From assembly GCF_000330725.2 (NCBI RefSeq), contig NZ_AMZY02000009.1, forward strand, positions 186,001 through 250,000: a stretch of 64,000 bases of DNA. The letters are read 5' to 3'. The DNA comes from Mariniradius saccharolyticus AK6. GTDB lineage: Bacteria; Bacteroidota; Bacteroidia; Cytophagales; Cyclobacteriaceae. Shown one piece after another: positions 25,466 through 34,585 of the stretch (position 1 is the stretch's first letter; each line of letters begins with the position of its first letter). The translations under genes and the position numbers were made by a program. Below the pieces are notes generated by a model, which saw only the letters and a program-made list of their open reading frames with translations, did no database searches and was not told where the DNA came from.

Positions 25466-26223
25466 AAGTGACATTTTTAGGAACCGGCACTTCCCAAGGC
25501 GTACCCGTCATTGCCTGCGATTGTCCGGTTTGCAGTTCCTTGGACTACCGGGACAAGCGCCTTCGGAGTTCTATACATTTGGAGATTGGCGAAAAAAGTC
25601 TGGTCGTGGACACGGGTCCGGATTTCAGGCAGCAAATGCTGAGGGAGAAGGTCAAGACCTTGGATGCCATAATATTTACCCACGAGCACAAAGATCACAC
25701 TGCGGGAATGGACGATATCCGGTCCTACAATTTTTTGCAAAAAAAGGATATGCCAGTCTACGCTACCCATTCCGTTATTCAGCAACTCAAGCGGGAATTT
25801 GCCTATGTATTTGAGGAAGTAAAATATCCCGGCGTACCGACCGTAAAGATTCATGAAATTGGCTCCGATCCATTCTCCGTGGAAGGCATTCGCGTGATTC
25901 CGATCCAGGTCATGCACTACCGGTTGCCGGTGTTGGGGTTCCGGTTTGGTGATTTTACCTATATCACCGATGCCAAATACATAGAGGAAAGGGAACTGGA
26001 GAAAGTCAAAGGAAGCAAAATCCTTGTCCTTAACGCACTGCAATTGAACCACCACATTTCCCACTTTACATTGGAGGAAGCCATCGAATTGGTTGAGCGA
26101 ATCCGGCCCGAAATGGCCTATTTCACGCATATCAGCCATAAATTGGGGACGCACGCCGAAGTGGAGGCCAGGCTTCCTTCAAATATCCGGCTCGGTTACG
26201 ATGGCCTAAAAATCATCATTTGA
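25462..26223 (+). CDS. MBL-fold metal-dependent hydrolase (PhnP-like)
   Basis: The 253-residue product uses a TTG start at 25462 that overlaps the previous stop codon. It opens with [28 protein letters not shown], the PhnP-type start with a two-Cys pair. The metal motif [15 protein letters not shown] is at about 71-85, [16 protein letters not shown] carries a further ligand, and [11 protein letters not shown] carries the last His. PhnP-like enzymes are phosphodiesterases acting on cyclic phosphate or similar small substrates; in Bacteroidota the substrate is unknown. Cytoplasmic. Confidence 0.88.
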   Translation: [253 protein letters not shown]

Positions 26224-26224
26224 C

Positions 26225-27793
26225 ATGCATTTCAACTTCCATTTTTTGAAGTTCTTCTGTCCAGCCCTTGAATCCAAAATCAAAGGCTGGTCGGTGATTG
26301 AATGCTTTTCCCAAAACAAGGACGAACTCGTGATAGGATTAGCTCAGGGTGAAAATGAGTGCTACCTGAGAGCCAATTTCCTGCCGGTGATTTCCTGCTT
26401 GGCGGTTGCGGATGCTTTCAAAAGGAGCAAGAAAAACACGATTTCGCTATTTCCGGAACTCATTGGCCAAAGGGTGGAAGGAATCCATTTGGTCAATTTT
26501 GAGCGTGCATTTTGGATTCAGTTTGTGTCGGGAGATCGGCTGCTGTTCAAGTTGCACGGGACAAGGAGCAATCTGATTTATTACAGACAGGACGACGAGG
26601 TACCGGTCCGGATTTTCCGAAACGAATTGAAGGATGACAAGGTCCTGCTACCTCAAAGTCTCGAAAAAAACCTGGTCTTGGACCACGCCGCCTTTATCGC
26701 CCTTCAGGGAAATGCTTCCCAATTTCTTCCAACTCTTGGGAAAATTCCCCGGGACTGGCTCAAAGCCCAAGGCTACATTGACGCGAGTATAGAGTCAAAG
26801 TGGAGCTTGATGCAAAAAATCTTGGAAATGCTGGATTTGCCCTGGTTTTCCATTATTCATGACGACAATCAATATCTGCTGAGCATGCTGCCAACGGAAA
26901 AGCCGCTTTTTCAGACATCCGATCCGATCGAAGCTGTGAATGTGCTGTTTCGCTACCGGGTCGTGGTGCAGGGTTTTGAAATGGAGAAAATTGCCATCCA
27001 GAAAAAGCTCGAGGAGCAACTCAAACGGACGAAAGCCTACATCGAGAAAACCACTGCAAGGTTGGAGGAATTGGAGGACGGGCCTTCGCCTTCCCAAAAG
27101 GCCGATGTCATCATGGCCAATCTGCACCAAATCGGTCCTGAAACCGAGACGATTTCCCTGTTCAATTTTTATACACAGCAGAAGGAGAATTTCAATTTCA
27201 AACGGGGCCAAACTCCCCAAAAACTGGCCGAAACGCTCTATCGTAAGTCCAAAAACAGAAAGCGGGAGATTGATCAACTTTATCAGAATCTTTCCGATAA
27301 AGAGCAACTTTTGACATTGACCGAAAATATGTTGGCGGAACTCATGGAAATCAATGACCATCGTGGACTCAAAAATTTTGTCAGAAATCACCATTTGATT
27401 CCCAAGTCCCAAGAGCAGGAAGAACAGGTTCCATTCAAGCGGTTTGAGGTTGAGGGTTTTGATGTCTTGGTTGGAAAATCAGCCAAGGCAAATGATGAGA
27501 TGCTCCGAAGATTCGCTTGGAAGGAGGATTTGTGGCTGCATGCCAAAGACGTGGCTGGGTCGCACGTACTTATCAAGTTCAAATCAGGGCTGTCTTTTCC
27601 CAAAACTGTCTTGGAAAGGGCGGCTGAATTGGCCGCCTACTATTCAAAAATCAAAAATGACTCCTTGGCTCCCGTGATCTACACCCCCGCCAAATATGTG
27701 CGGAAGGTAAAGGGATCAGCGGATGGATCTGTTATGGTGGACAAGGAATCTGTCATCATGGTCGTACCACGAGGACCTCAGGAAGCGCATTGA
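26225..27793 (+). CDS. NFACT family protein, RqcH/Rqc2 homologue
   Basis: The 522-residue product follows the hydrolase stop by one base. It has an NFACT-N domain (GWSVIECFSQNKDELVIGL, LLFKLHGTRSNLIYY), a middle coiled coil of two long helices (about 255-380), and a C-terminal NFACT-R domain with DLWLHAKDVAGSHVLIK near residues 435-451 and a final hydrophobic strand. In Bacillus, RqcH binds stalled 50S subunits with peptidyl-tRNA and adds alanine tails; here that role is inferred from family membership. The N-terminal DNA-glycosylase-like domain is shorter than in Bacillus. Confidence 0.88.
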   Translation: MHFNFHFLKFFCPALESKIKGWSVIECFSQNKDELVIGLAQGENECYLRANFLPVISCLAVADAFKRSKKNTISLFPELIGQRVEGIHLVNFERAFWIQFVSGDRLLFKLHGTRSNLIYYRQDDEVPVRIFRNELKDDKVLLPQSLEKNLVLDHAAFIALQGNASQFLPTLGKIPRDWLKAQGYIDASIESKWSLMQKILEMLDLPWFSIIHDDNQYLLSMLPTEKPLFQTSDPIEAVNVLFRYRVVVQGFEMEKIAIQKKLEEQLKRTKAYIEKTTARLEELEDGPSPSQKADVIMANLHQIGPETETISLFNFYTQQKENFNFKRGQTPQKLAETLYRKSKNRKREIDQLYQNLSDKEQLLTLTENMLAELMEINDHRGLKNFVRNHHLIPKSQEQEEQVPFKRFEVEGFDVLVGKSAKANDEMLRRFAWKEDLWLHAKDVAGSHVLIKFKSGLSFPKTVLERAAELAAYYSKIKNDSLAPVIYTPAKYVRKVKGSADGSVMVDKESVIMVVPRGPQEAH

Positions 27794-27861
27794 ATCGGAA
27801 ATCACTTTTTTTTGATCCTGTTTTCCAGTACTTTTCAAATACAACCAAATCCCATCATTCC

Positions 27862-28650
27862 ATGACTTTTCAAGACAAAGTAGTTTGGATTACCGGTGCC
27901 TCTTCGGGCTTGGGCAAGTTTATGGCCATAGAATTTGCCAGGCAAGGTGCACAGCTTGCGCTTTCGGGCCGCAGGATCGAGCAGCTTGAAGCCGTTCGTA
28001 CAGCGGTGATTGCCGCAGGCGGGGTAGGGGAGATTTTCCCCTGTGAAGTGACGGATGAAGCAGCTTTGGAGGAAACTGTAAAGGTTATTGTCGGGCATTT
28101 TGGCAAATTGGATGTTACCATTGCCAACGCAGGATTTGGCGTATTTGGCAAAATTGAAAGCCTCAGTGCGGCAAATTGGCGGAAACAGTTGGATGTAAAT
28201 GTTGTTGGATTGGCAATGACAGCCAAGTTTGCGCTACCCTTCTTGAAGCAGACGGGAGGACGCTTGGTGCTGATCGGATCAGTCGCGGCTTATCTTCCCA
28301 ATCCGCAAGTCGGCGCCTATGGCGTTTCCAAGGCGGCTGTCCGATCGATTGCGCAGACATTGCACGTCGAGCTGAAGGGAACTGGGGTGAGCTGTACCGT
28401 CATCCATCCCGGATTTGTGGACTCAGACATCGCGCGGGTTGACAACGACGGCGTGCTGCACCCGGAAGCTAAAGATCCCCGGCCCAAAAACCTGATGTGG
28501 CCAACCGACAAAGCCGCCAAAGTAATGGTCGGCGCAATCGCCAAGCGCAGGCAGTCGTTTGTGTTTACCGGTCATGGGCGTTTCATGGCGTTTATTGGAC
28601 GGCATTTTCCGATTTTGGCAGTTTGGATGATGGGCAAGATGAAGATGTAA
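27862..28650 (+). CDS. Short-chain dehydrogenase/reductase
   Basis: ATG 27862 gives 262 residues; the open frame from 27790 adds a non-SDR stretch overlapping the NFACT stop, so it is rejected. Motifs: VWITGASSGLGKF near 8-20 (cofactor loop), NAGFGVFG near 92, the catalytic Ser in LIGSVAAY near 143, and the catalytic YGVSK near 156-160. The C-terminal helix (MAFIGRHFPILAVWMMGKM) is hydrophobic, similar to SDRs acting on lipids. Substrate unknown. Confidence 0.9.
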   Translation: MTFQDKVVWITGASSGLGKFMAIEFARQGAQLALSGRRIEQLEAVRTAVIAAGGVGEIFPCEVTDEAALEETVKVIVGHFGKLDVTIANAGFGVFGKIESLSAANWRKQLDVNVVGLAMTAKFALPFLKQTGGRLVLIGSVAAYLPNPQVGAYGVSKAAVRSIAQTLHVELKGTGVSCTVIHPGFVDSDIARVDNDGVLHPEAKDPRPKNLMWPTDKAAKVMVGAIAKRRQSFVFTGHGRFMAFIGRHFPILAVWMMGKMKM

Positions 28651-28676
28651 ACTTTTTTCCCTTCCGATCAGGAATT

Positions 28677-28698
28677 ATTCCGAAACCGTAGTCGGAAT
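28677..28698. repeat. Inverted repeat upstream of the 28.7 kb export operon
   Basis: ATTCCGA (28677-28683) pairs with TCGGAAT (28692-28698), with an 8-base loop. It lies 41 bases before the adaptor-gene start and 26 bases after the SDR stop. There is no T-run, so an operator is as possible as a weak terminator. Confidence 0.35.
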
Positions 28699-28739
28699 TG
28701 TTCCATAAGACATAAATTTCAGTACCAAAGCACAGCGCT

Positions 28740-29828
28740 ATGAATAGACCAGTTTTGCTGATTTTCGCCTGCAGTATTTTTTGTTTTGCAGCCTGCAAAC
28801 CGTCCACGGAAACCACCTTCCCCAAAGTCGAGAATATTTCAGAATCCGTCTATGCCTCGGGTCTGATCAAAGCTGAAGGACAATACCAGGCCTTTGTGAA
28901 TGCCAGCGGGACGGTACAGGAAATATTTGTCAAGGAAGGGGACACGGTTGCGATCGGTATGCCGATTTTGTCCCTGTACAACGAATCCACGCGGATAAAC
29001 CGAGAGTTGGCGGAAGTGGGCAGGGAATATGCGGATCAGCGCGCCAACCAATCCAAGTTGAGGGATCTGGAGCGCGCCATAGATTTGGCCAAAAACAAAT
29101 TGCTGAATGATTCGCTCCTTTATGCCAGACAGCAATCGCTTCGCAACCAAGGCATTGGGTCTGCGGTGGAATTGGAGCAGCGCAAGCTCAATTTTGAAAA
29201 TGCGCGCACATCCTATCAAAACAGTGTTTTCCGCTACCAGGACCTCAAGAGGGATATCGAATTCAACGAGCGAAATGCCAGCAAAAATCTGGCTATCAGT
29301 AAAGCGCTGGAAAGTGAACTTGTGCTGAAAAGCGAAATGAACGGGATCGTGTATTCTCTTTTGAAAGAAAAAGGGGAAATGGTAACGCCTCAAATGCCCT
29401 TGGCGATCGTTGGCAGCGCCCAAGGATTTCTTTTGGAAATGAAAGTTGATGAATTCGACATTGTCAAAGTCCGCCAAGGACAGGAAATATTGGTGACGAT
29501 GGACAGTTATCGTGGGCAGGTTTTTGAGGCCACCGTTAGCCGGATCTTTCCGATTATGGATGAGAAAAGCAAGACATTTACGGTTGAAGGCATATTCCGA
29601 AACCCACCCCCGAGGCTGTACCCAAACTTGACCTTGGAGGCAAATATTGTGATCCAATCCAAGGCGGCGGCACTCACGATCCCGCGTGCATTTCTCCTAA
29701 AGGATAGTTCCGTCATCACTGTGGGTGGCGATACCTTATCCCTCAAGCTGGGCCTGATGGACTACGAAAAGGTGGAGGTACTGGAAGGGTTGGATGAAAA
29801 GACGGAAATCATCAAGCCCGCGCCATGA
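28740..29828 (+). CDS. HlyD/MFP-type efflux adaptor lipoprotein
   Basis: The 362-residue product has a lipobox (IFCFAAC near residue 19). It has the membrane-fusion-protein layout: a first half of the lipoyl domain (VNASGTVQEIFVKEGDTVAIG), a long alpha-hairpin (about 90-185), the second lipoyl half (LKSEMNGIVYSLLKEKGEMV), and beta-barrel/membrane-proximal domains. It bridges an inner-membrane exporter to an outer-membrane channel. It overlaps the permease start by 4 bases; permease and ATPase follow, giving a MacAB-like set with the ATPase on its own. Confidence 0.88.
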   Translation: MNRPVLLIFACSIFCFAACKPSTETTFPKVENISESVYASGLIKAEGQYQAFVNASGTVQEIFVKEGDTVAIGMPILSLYNESTRINRELAEVGREYADQRANQSKLRDLERAIDLAKNKLLNDSLLYARQQSLRNQGIGSAVELEQRKLNFENARTSYQNSVFRYQDLKRDIEFNERNASKNLAISKALESELVLKSEMNGIVYSLLKEKGEMVTPQMPLAIVGSAQGFLLEMKVDEFDIVKVRQGQEILVTMDSYRGQVFEATVSRIFPIMDEKSKTFTVEGIFRNPPPRLYPNLTLEANIVIQSKAAALTIPRAFLLKDSSVITVGGDTLSLKLGLMDYEKVEVLEGLDEKTEIIKPAP

Positions 29829-31084
29829 AGTTTTCCCTGATCTTGGAAATCGCCCGGGCACTGATGCTGGCCAGGCTGAAGCAGACACTGATTGCAGCGA
29901 CGGGGGTGGTGTTCAGTATCACCATGTTTGTCGCTTTGTTGGGCTTTATGAATGGATTGAATCAACTGCTTGACGGATTGATTCTGAACCGAACACCGCA
30001 TATCCGATTTTACAATGAAGTGAAGCCCACCGAAAACCAGCCGGTGGATATTTTTCAAGGCCTGGCAGATTCATACAACATCATTCGCTCCGTCAAGCCC
30101 TCCGCGAGCCGCGTGAGTATCCACAACAGTGCGGCAATCATGGAGACTTTGAAACAAGACGAAAGGGTCTTGGGCGTTTCTCCGAAGATATCCGCACAGG
30201 TATTTTACAATATCGGAACGATCGATGTATCAGGTGTCATCAATGGCATCGATGTGGAGGAAGAGAATCGGCTTTTTGCATTTCAGGACTACGTCACGAC
30301 AGGGAATTTCATTGACCTGAAAAATGTCTCCAACAGCATTATCCTCGGAAAAGGTGCTGCTGACCGCATTATGGCGGAAATCGGGGATGTGATCCAGGCG
30401 ACCACTTCCCAAGGCAACCGCGTCCAACTCAAGGTGGTGGGATACTACCAGTCAGGTTTGGGCGAATTGGACAACGTACAATCCTATGCCTCGATCAGTA
30501 CGGTGCAGAAGATGATCGGCGAGCCGTCCAATTACGTGACTGATATCCAAGTCAAACTCCATGACTTCAACCTCGCGCCGGCCATGGCCCGGGACTATCG
30601 AAAGATCTTCGGGATTGATGCAGACGACATCCAAACTGTCAACGCCCAATTCGAAACAGGTACCAGCATCCGGACTTTGATCAGCTATGCGGTGGGCATC
30701 ACACTCTTGATTGTGTCGGGATTCGGGATATACAATATCCTCAACATGATGATCTATGAAAAGATGGACACGATTGCCATTCTGAAGGCAATAGGTTTTT
30801 CGGGGAAGGATGTCAATAGGATATTTATTACGATTGCGATTACAATTGGGGTAGCAGGGGGTACCATCGGTCTTATTCTTGGATTTTTGGCGGGCTTGGG
30901 CATCGACCAAATTCCATTTGAAACAGCGGCTTTGCCGACCATCAAGACATTTCCGGTCGACTTCAACCCGAAGTATTACATCATCGCAGGGATATTTAGC
31001 ATTGTCACAACCTATTTTGCCGGGTATTTTCCCGCCAGGAAAGCAAGTGGGGTCGATCCTGTGGACATCATAAGAGGAAAATAA
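29825..31084 (+). CDS. ABC transporter permease, MacB/LolE-like
   Basis: The 419-residue product has an N-terminal membrane helix (about 15-40), a large periplasmic domain (about 41-285), and three C-terminal helices (about 290-315, 340-370, 380-405). Those helices include the FtsX-family segment ILNMMIYEKMDTIAILKAIGFSGKDVNRIF. That topology belongs to mechanotransmission-type exporters. The substrate cannot be read from the sequence: lipoprotein release, macrolide or peptide export are all possible. It is in frame-overlapping order with the adaptor and 2 bases before the ATPase. Confidence 0.88.
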   Translation: MKFSLILEIARALMLARLKQTLIAATGVVFSITMFVALLGFMNGLNQLLDGLILNRTPHIRFYNEVKPTENQPVDIFQGLADSYNIIRSVKPSASRVSIHNSAAIMETLKQDERVLGVSPKISAQVFYNIGTIDVSGVINGIDVEEENRLFAFQDYVTTGNFIDLKNVSNSIILGKGAADRIMAEIGDVIQATTSQGNRVQLKVVGYYQSGLGELDNVQSYASISTVQKMIGEPSNYVTDIQVKLHDFNLAPAMARDYRKIFGIDADDIQTVNAQFETGTSIRTLISYAVGITLLIVSGFGIYNILNMMIYEKMDTIAILKAIGFSGKDVNRIFITIAITIGVAGGTIGLILGFLAGLGIDQIPFETAALPTIKTFPVDFNPKYYIIAGIFSIVTTYFAGYFPARKASGVDPVDIIRGK

Positions 31085-31086
31085 CC

Positions 31087-31770
31087 ATGAAACAGGATAT
31101 CGTACTCGAAGCCCGACAAATCAGCAAATATTTCTACAGCCCCCAAAAGACACAGGTGCTGAGAGAAGTCAGTTTCCAGATCCAAAAAGGTGAATTCGTT
31201 TCGGTGATGGGCAAATCCGGCTGCGGAAAGTCCACGCTGCTGTATATCCTCTCGACCATGGATACGGACTACGAGGGGGATTTGATCATGGATGGGGAGC
31301 TGTTGACTGGGAAAAGCCCCAACCACCTGGCGCAGGTCAGGAACCAAAAGATTGGCTTTGTCTTCCAGTTCCATTACCTGCTCAATGAGTTCTCGGTTTT
31401 GGAAAACGTGATGATTCCCGGACTCAAACTTGGCAAGGAACAGCGGCAGGCATTGGAACACAAGGCGGAACAAAAACTTCGGATCTTTGACATGCAGGAC
31501 CATATGCTCAAGACACCCAACCAACTTTCCGGTGGCCAAAAACAGCGGGTGGCCATAGCCCGCTCGCTGATGAACGATCCCTTGTTGATCATGGGCGACG
31601 AACCCACGGGGAATTTGGATAAGAAAAACTCGGACATAGTGTTCAACATTTTTAAGGAACTGGCAGCCGAATTCAAACAGACCATGCTGATTGTCACCCA
31701 CGATCCGGAGTTTGCTGCCGGCACGGATCGGGTCATCGAGATGGAGGATGGGAGGATTTTAAGGATGTGA
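31087..31770 (+). CDS. ABC transporter ATP-binding protein (MacB/LolD type)
   Basis: The 227-residue product has all nucleotide-binding motifs: Walker A GKSGCGKST near 39-47, Q-loop in GFVFQFHYLL, signature LSGGQKQR near 143-150, Walker B LLIMGDEP near 163, and the H-loop in IVTHDPEF. The short size and NxxGxLD-like EPTGNLDKKNS fit the LolD/MacB group that partners FtsX-type permeases. It is the last gene of the adaptor-permease-ATPase operon. A seven-pair inverted repeat begins at its stop codon but has no T-tract. Confidence 0.93.
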   Translation: MKQDIVLEARQISKYFYSPQKTQVLREVSFQIQKGEFVSVMGKSGCGKSTLLYILSTMDTDYEGDLIMDGELLTGKSPNHLAQVRNQKIGFVFQFHYLLNEFSVLENVMIPGLKLGKEQRQALEHKAEQKLRIFDMQDHMLKTPNQLSGGQKQRVAIARSLMNDPLLIMGDEPTGNLDKKNSDIVFNIFKELAAEFKQTMLIVTHDPEFAAGTDRVIEMEDGRILRM

Positions 31771-31785
31771 GGGTTAACAACCCTC
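31769..31785 (+). repeat. Stop-codon inverted repeat after the ATPase gene
   Basis: GAGGGTT (31769-31775) and AACCCTC (31779-31785) are perfectly complementary with a 3-base spacer, overlapping the TGA stop. No T-run follows, so classical termination is doubtful. The following 287 bases up to 32057 show no gene. Confidence 0.4.
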
Positions 31786-32057
31786 CATGGAAAGGAATAA
31801 TGGGGATTGGGTACTGCTGCATTTGAAGTTGGAAAAAGATCACCTTCTGTGTTGATGCCCTTTGACACGATTGTGATTCGAAACTGTATATGAGAATCGA
31901 TACGACTTGATACGTTTAGATTTGATGATGATACGAAAAAAGTCACTGTTTTCAGTCGTTTACCTTCGGCGCTGTTGGTTTGTTAAACCTTGCCAATACG
32001 ATGTGTGTGTCTTGAATATAGTCTTTATACGGCTGCGGTTTTTGCCTAGATCAGGAA

Positions 32058-33020
32058 TCATTCATCAATGACTTTAAACGAGATGAAGAATTGATCAGCC
32101 ATTCTTTTATACGTTTCTTCATGTTCCCCAACGATCGGGTACTCGTGTCTTAACCAATACGTCGTATTCTTACCCAACAGTAGCTTGTCCAGTATTACCT
32201 TCTTCTCAACGGTATCTTGGCTATAGGACTCAAAAATTGCGTTTGGATGGGATAGATCTCTATTCACGATGATCTTTGATCGCTCCTCAGCGAACAGGAT
32301 CTCAATAAAATCGCTCTCATGGGCCGCCTTGTCCTCACTGATGAATTTCAGGTCAACAATCGAAAATTTCACCCCATACTTTTCCAGCAGATATCCATTG
32401 AATCTTTCATCATCAATAGAGACCACTAGATTCCTCGGCTTGTCGGGAAAATATACTTCGATATTTTGAGTATCTTGAAATAATTGATAATCAATGGATT
32501 TATTAAGCATGGAGTCGATTTTGTATTCCCAGTAGCCTTGTTTGGGCCTTATGAGACTGTGGTTTGTTTCCTTGTCATACATTTTTTGAAATTGTCTATC
32601 CCTTTGGATTCTGTCCTGTACGAAATCAAGAGCTTGTGAAAAAGTGAGATTTTTTTCCTCGATGGATTGATTGATCTCTTTGGCGAAAGAATGCGCAAGC
32701 TTCAGGTGATATTCCTCATGCCTAATCAAATACTCGCTTATGTGTTCTTTATGGATGAAGGATTTAAACCTGTCAACAACTACATCAACCCTTACGCTGG
32801 GATCTTCAGATACCTTGAACTGGTAGGATATCCTTGCAGATGCTTTGCCCTGAAGAAGTGGTGCTTGTAGTAAAAAATCGGCCGGCTTGAGAGTTGATTC
32901 CTCGTCCCAGACTTTATACCGTTGTTGGCCACTTGACCCGTAGAAGCTTTCCATGATATAGCAAGCCACAAGTAGTGCCAAAAAGATAAAAATCCCAACC
33001 AACCTGAAAGTCCTTACCAT
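32058..33020 (-). CDS. Membrane-anchored protein with HEEYH motif, DUF922-like
   Basis: The 320-residue product has an N-terminal hydrophobic helix with a Cys (residues 7-20, LLVACYIM), which may be a lipid anchor. The core resembles the DUF922 predicted zinc-protease family: RHEEYHLKLAHSFAKEI (about 110-126) supplies an HExxH motif, and YDKETNHSL followed by QGYWEYKID (about 160-180) matches the conserved end of that family. The C-terminal half (about 190-320) is a separate alpha/beta region that I do not recognise. The protein partly overlaps the following gene by 7 bases. No function is known. Confidence 0.65.
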   Translation of the reverse strand: MVRTFRLVGIFIFLALLVACYIMESFYGSSGQQRYKVWDEESTLKPADFLLQAPLLQGKASARISYQFKVSEDPSVRVDVVVDRFKSFIHKEHISEYLIRHEEYHLKLAHSFAKEINQSIEEKNLTFSQALDFVQDRIQRDRQFQKMYDKETNHSLIRPKQGYWEYKIDSMLNKSIDYQLFQDTQNIEVYFPDKPRNLVVSIDDERFNGYLLEKYGVKFSIVDLKFISEDKAAHESDFIEILFAEERSKIIVNRDLSHPNAIFESYSQDTVEKKVILDKLLLGKNTTYWLRHEYPIVGEHEETYKRMADQFFISFKVIDE

Positions 33021-33424
33021 AATTTCAGTTTAAAAACCCGTGATAAGATTAGATTGATTGGAGAAAGGATAAGCTCCGCAGAGTAGACTAAAAAAATGGA
33101 CAATATCATGAGGTTTGAATAGCTACCAATGTGGTGAAACCTATCAACTAGTTTCAAACTGGTTGCGATCAGGATAAAAATAAAGAGGGCTGTAATGAGA
33201 TTGTGAAGCAGTCTTCCAAGGATTCGATTTCTCTTTTTGTGTTCTAACAGATAAAATCGATGCTGAAGTAGAATCGGAATAATCGTTATCACAGCTGCTA
33301 CTATAAATCTCCGGTCGAAAAGCCCCAGACTCCTGCACAAAAATCCTGTAGATACCAACATCAGTGCGGCGAATAGGGAAGAAAGAATTTCTCTGTATGA
33401 AAATGACCTAGTAAACGCTTTCAT
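33014..33424 (-). CDS. Four-helix membrane protein of unknown function
   Basis: The 136-residue product has four hydrophobic segments (about 13-30, 38-55, 70-90, 100-125), a basic loop LEHKKRNR, and positive ends, typical for an inner-membrane protein. No family recognised. Its 3' end overlaps the start of the HEEYH protein gene by 7 bases on the same strand, so the two are expressed together and may form a complex. Confidence 0.65.
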   Translation of the reverse strand: MKAFTRSFSYREILSSLFAALMLVSTGFLCRSLGLFDRRFIVAAVITIIPILLQHRFYLLEHKKRNRILGRLLHNLITALFIFILIATSLKLVDRFHHIGSYSNLMILSIFLVYSAELILSPINLILSRVFKLKLW

Positions 33425-33781
33425 GTCTCATCCATTTTCCGCGCTATTGATCTAAATTGATACATTGTTGGTGCCCATGAAGGGTTGCCAACACAACCCT
33501 TTCAAGGACATGGTCAATTTAGTAAATTTAGTTCATTTTTTGATATATGGAATCAAACTCCACGGCATGCACATCCCCATGCCATCCAAAAAGGTAAGGA
33601 AGTACGCTTTTTCAGGATCAATATCCGCAAGATTCCGATGCCAATCCCAGCCTCTGAAAAAACGACCCCGCTTCCCATCTATTCTCAAAAATTCCCTCCC
33701 GCTTGATTCAGCGGGCTGTTGGGCACTTTCATACCTTTTTCGGGGAGACTGACGAGTCGCTTACATGCTTTGCGGTACGAG
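33425..33781. other. 357-base intergenic stretch
   Basis: It separates two minus-strand genes. It includes an 8-bp inverted repeat (AAGGGTTG 33480-33487 with CAACCCTT 33494-33501), possibly the terminator region of the MarR-type gene although without a T-run. Otherwise nothing is recognised. Plus-strand open frames here have no coding character. Confidence 0.45.
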
Positions 33782-34462
33782 TCAGCTTGGTTGCTGAACC
33801 GCAGCGCTTTGATTCAAGATTTCTTCCAATGTTGCTGATCGCATATTCTTGTATATGTCGTTGTGGAATAGGTCCAGTTTTTTGAGCAGAAAACCAAGTG
33901 TGTTGATCTCCGTTTCGCTCAGGTTGCCAACCACTAGCTTTGAAACCTTTCCCATTTCTGGCAACACCCGGAAAAACTCCATTTTTCCCTTGTCCGTCAC
34001 CGCCACGCGCACACTCCGTTTGTCGGTCTCATCGGCAAACTCCTGTATCATACCCTGGCTCAAAAGTCGCTTGATCACCTCTATACCGGAAGTCTTTTCC
34101 ATGATGTGTTGATTGATCAATTCGGTTTTTGTGAGGCTACCCGAGGAAATCAGGGTAATGAGAAATGCAAATTCATCCGCTGTCTGAATGATGCTGTTTT
34201 GCAATGCTTTCTTGATATAACTCTTTGCATAGCGAAACATCAGCGTAATGAATATGGAAATGTCGCTGTTGTTTTCGATGCGGACATTTTCAAGCTCGGC
34301 ATTATTCTGCCCCGATATTTCGCGCATCGCCGACTGCCCAAATCCGGACTGGGCATTTAAATAGCCTACGAAATCCTTCAAGTTATAGGTCATTCCAGCC
34401 GGGTTCTCGGCCTCAAACCGATCCAGTAAATCAATCAATTGAACTAATACTGCCTTGTTCAT
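33782..34462 (-). CDS. MarR-type winged-helix transcriptional regulator
   Basis: The 226-residue product has a winged helix-turn-helix in its middle: ITLISSGSLTKTELINQHIMEKTSGIEVIKRLLSQGMIQEFADETDKRSVRVAVTDKGK covers about residues 100-160, in the MarR order of recognition helix, wing DKRS and last strand. The N-terminal about 85 residues are an extension with no clear family. It is divergent from an export operon, with 123 bases between starts, so it most probably represses that operon and itself. The inducing ligand is unknown. Confidence 0.82.
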   Translation of the reverse strand: MNKAVLVQLIDLLDRFEAENPAGMTYNLKDFVGYLNAQSGFGQSAMREISGQNNAELENVRIENNSDISIFITLMFRYAKSYIKKALQNSIIQTADEFAFLITLISSGSLTKTELINQHIMEKTSGIEVIKRLLSQGMIQEFADETDKRSVRVAVTDKGKMEFFRVLPEMGKVSKLVVGNLSETEINTLGFLLKKLDLFHNDIYKNMRSATLEEILNQSAAVQQPS

Positions 34463-34507
34463 TCAACTTTAGGTTTGTTCTATTTCATTACAAAAGTAAA
34501 ATTTTAA

Positions 34508-34519
34508 TACGGAAACGTA
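34508..34519. promoter_or_regulatory. Candidate operator in the regulator/exporter divergent region
   Basis: TACG-GAAA-CGTA forms a small perfect inverted repeat inside an AT-rich tract between the divergent MarR-type regulator and the ABC operon. It is located just upstream of the proposed -33 element. Placement fits an operator; the sequence alone does not prove binding. Confidence 0.3.
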
Positions 34520-34528
34520 AATATTTTC

Positions 34529-34559
34529 TTGTATATAATATTTTAACATACTTAATTTG
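34529..34559 (+). promoter_or_regulatory. Candidate promoter of the MarR-divergent export operon
   Basis: TTG at 34529-34531, a 20-base spacer, then TTAATTTG at 34552-34559, one mismatch from TAnnTTTG. The implied start lies about 20 bases before the ATPase ATG at 34586. Confidence 0.5.
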
Positions 34560-34585
34560 TTGCAAATAATACGAAAACATATAAA

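Noticed and set aside
28839-29657. 272-codon minus-strand frame opposite the adaptor gene
   Set aside because: Shadow of the HlyD-type adaptor; no signal, domain or own promoter seen.
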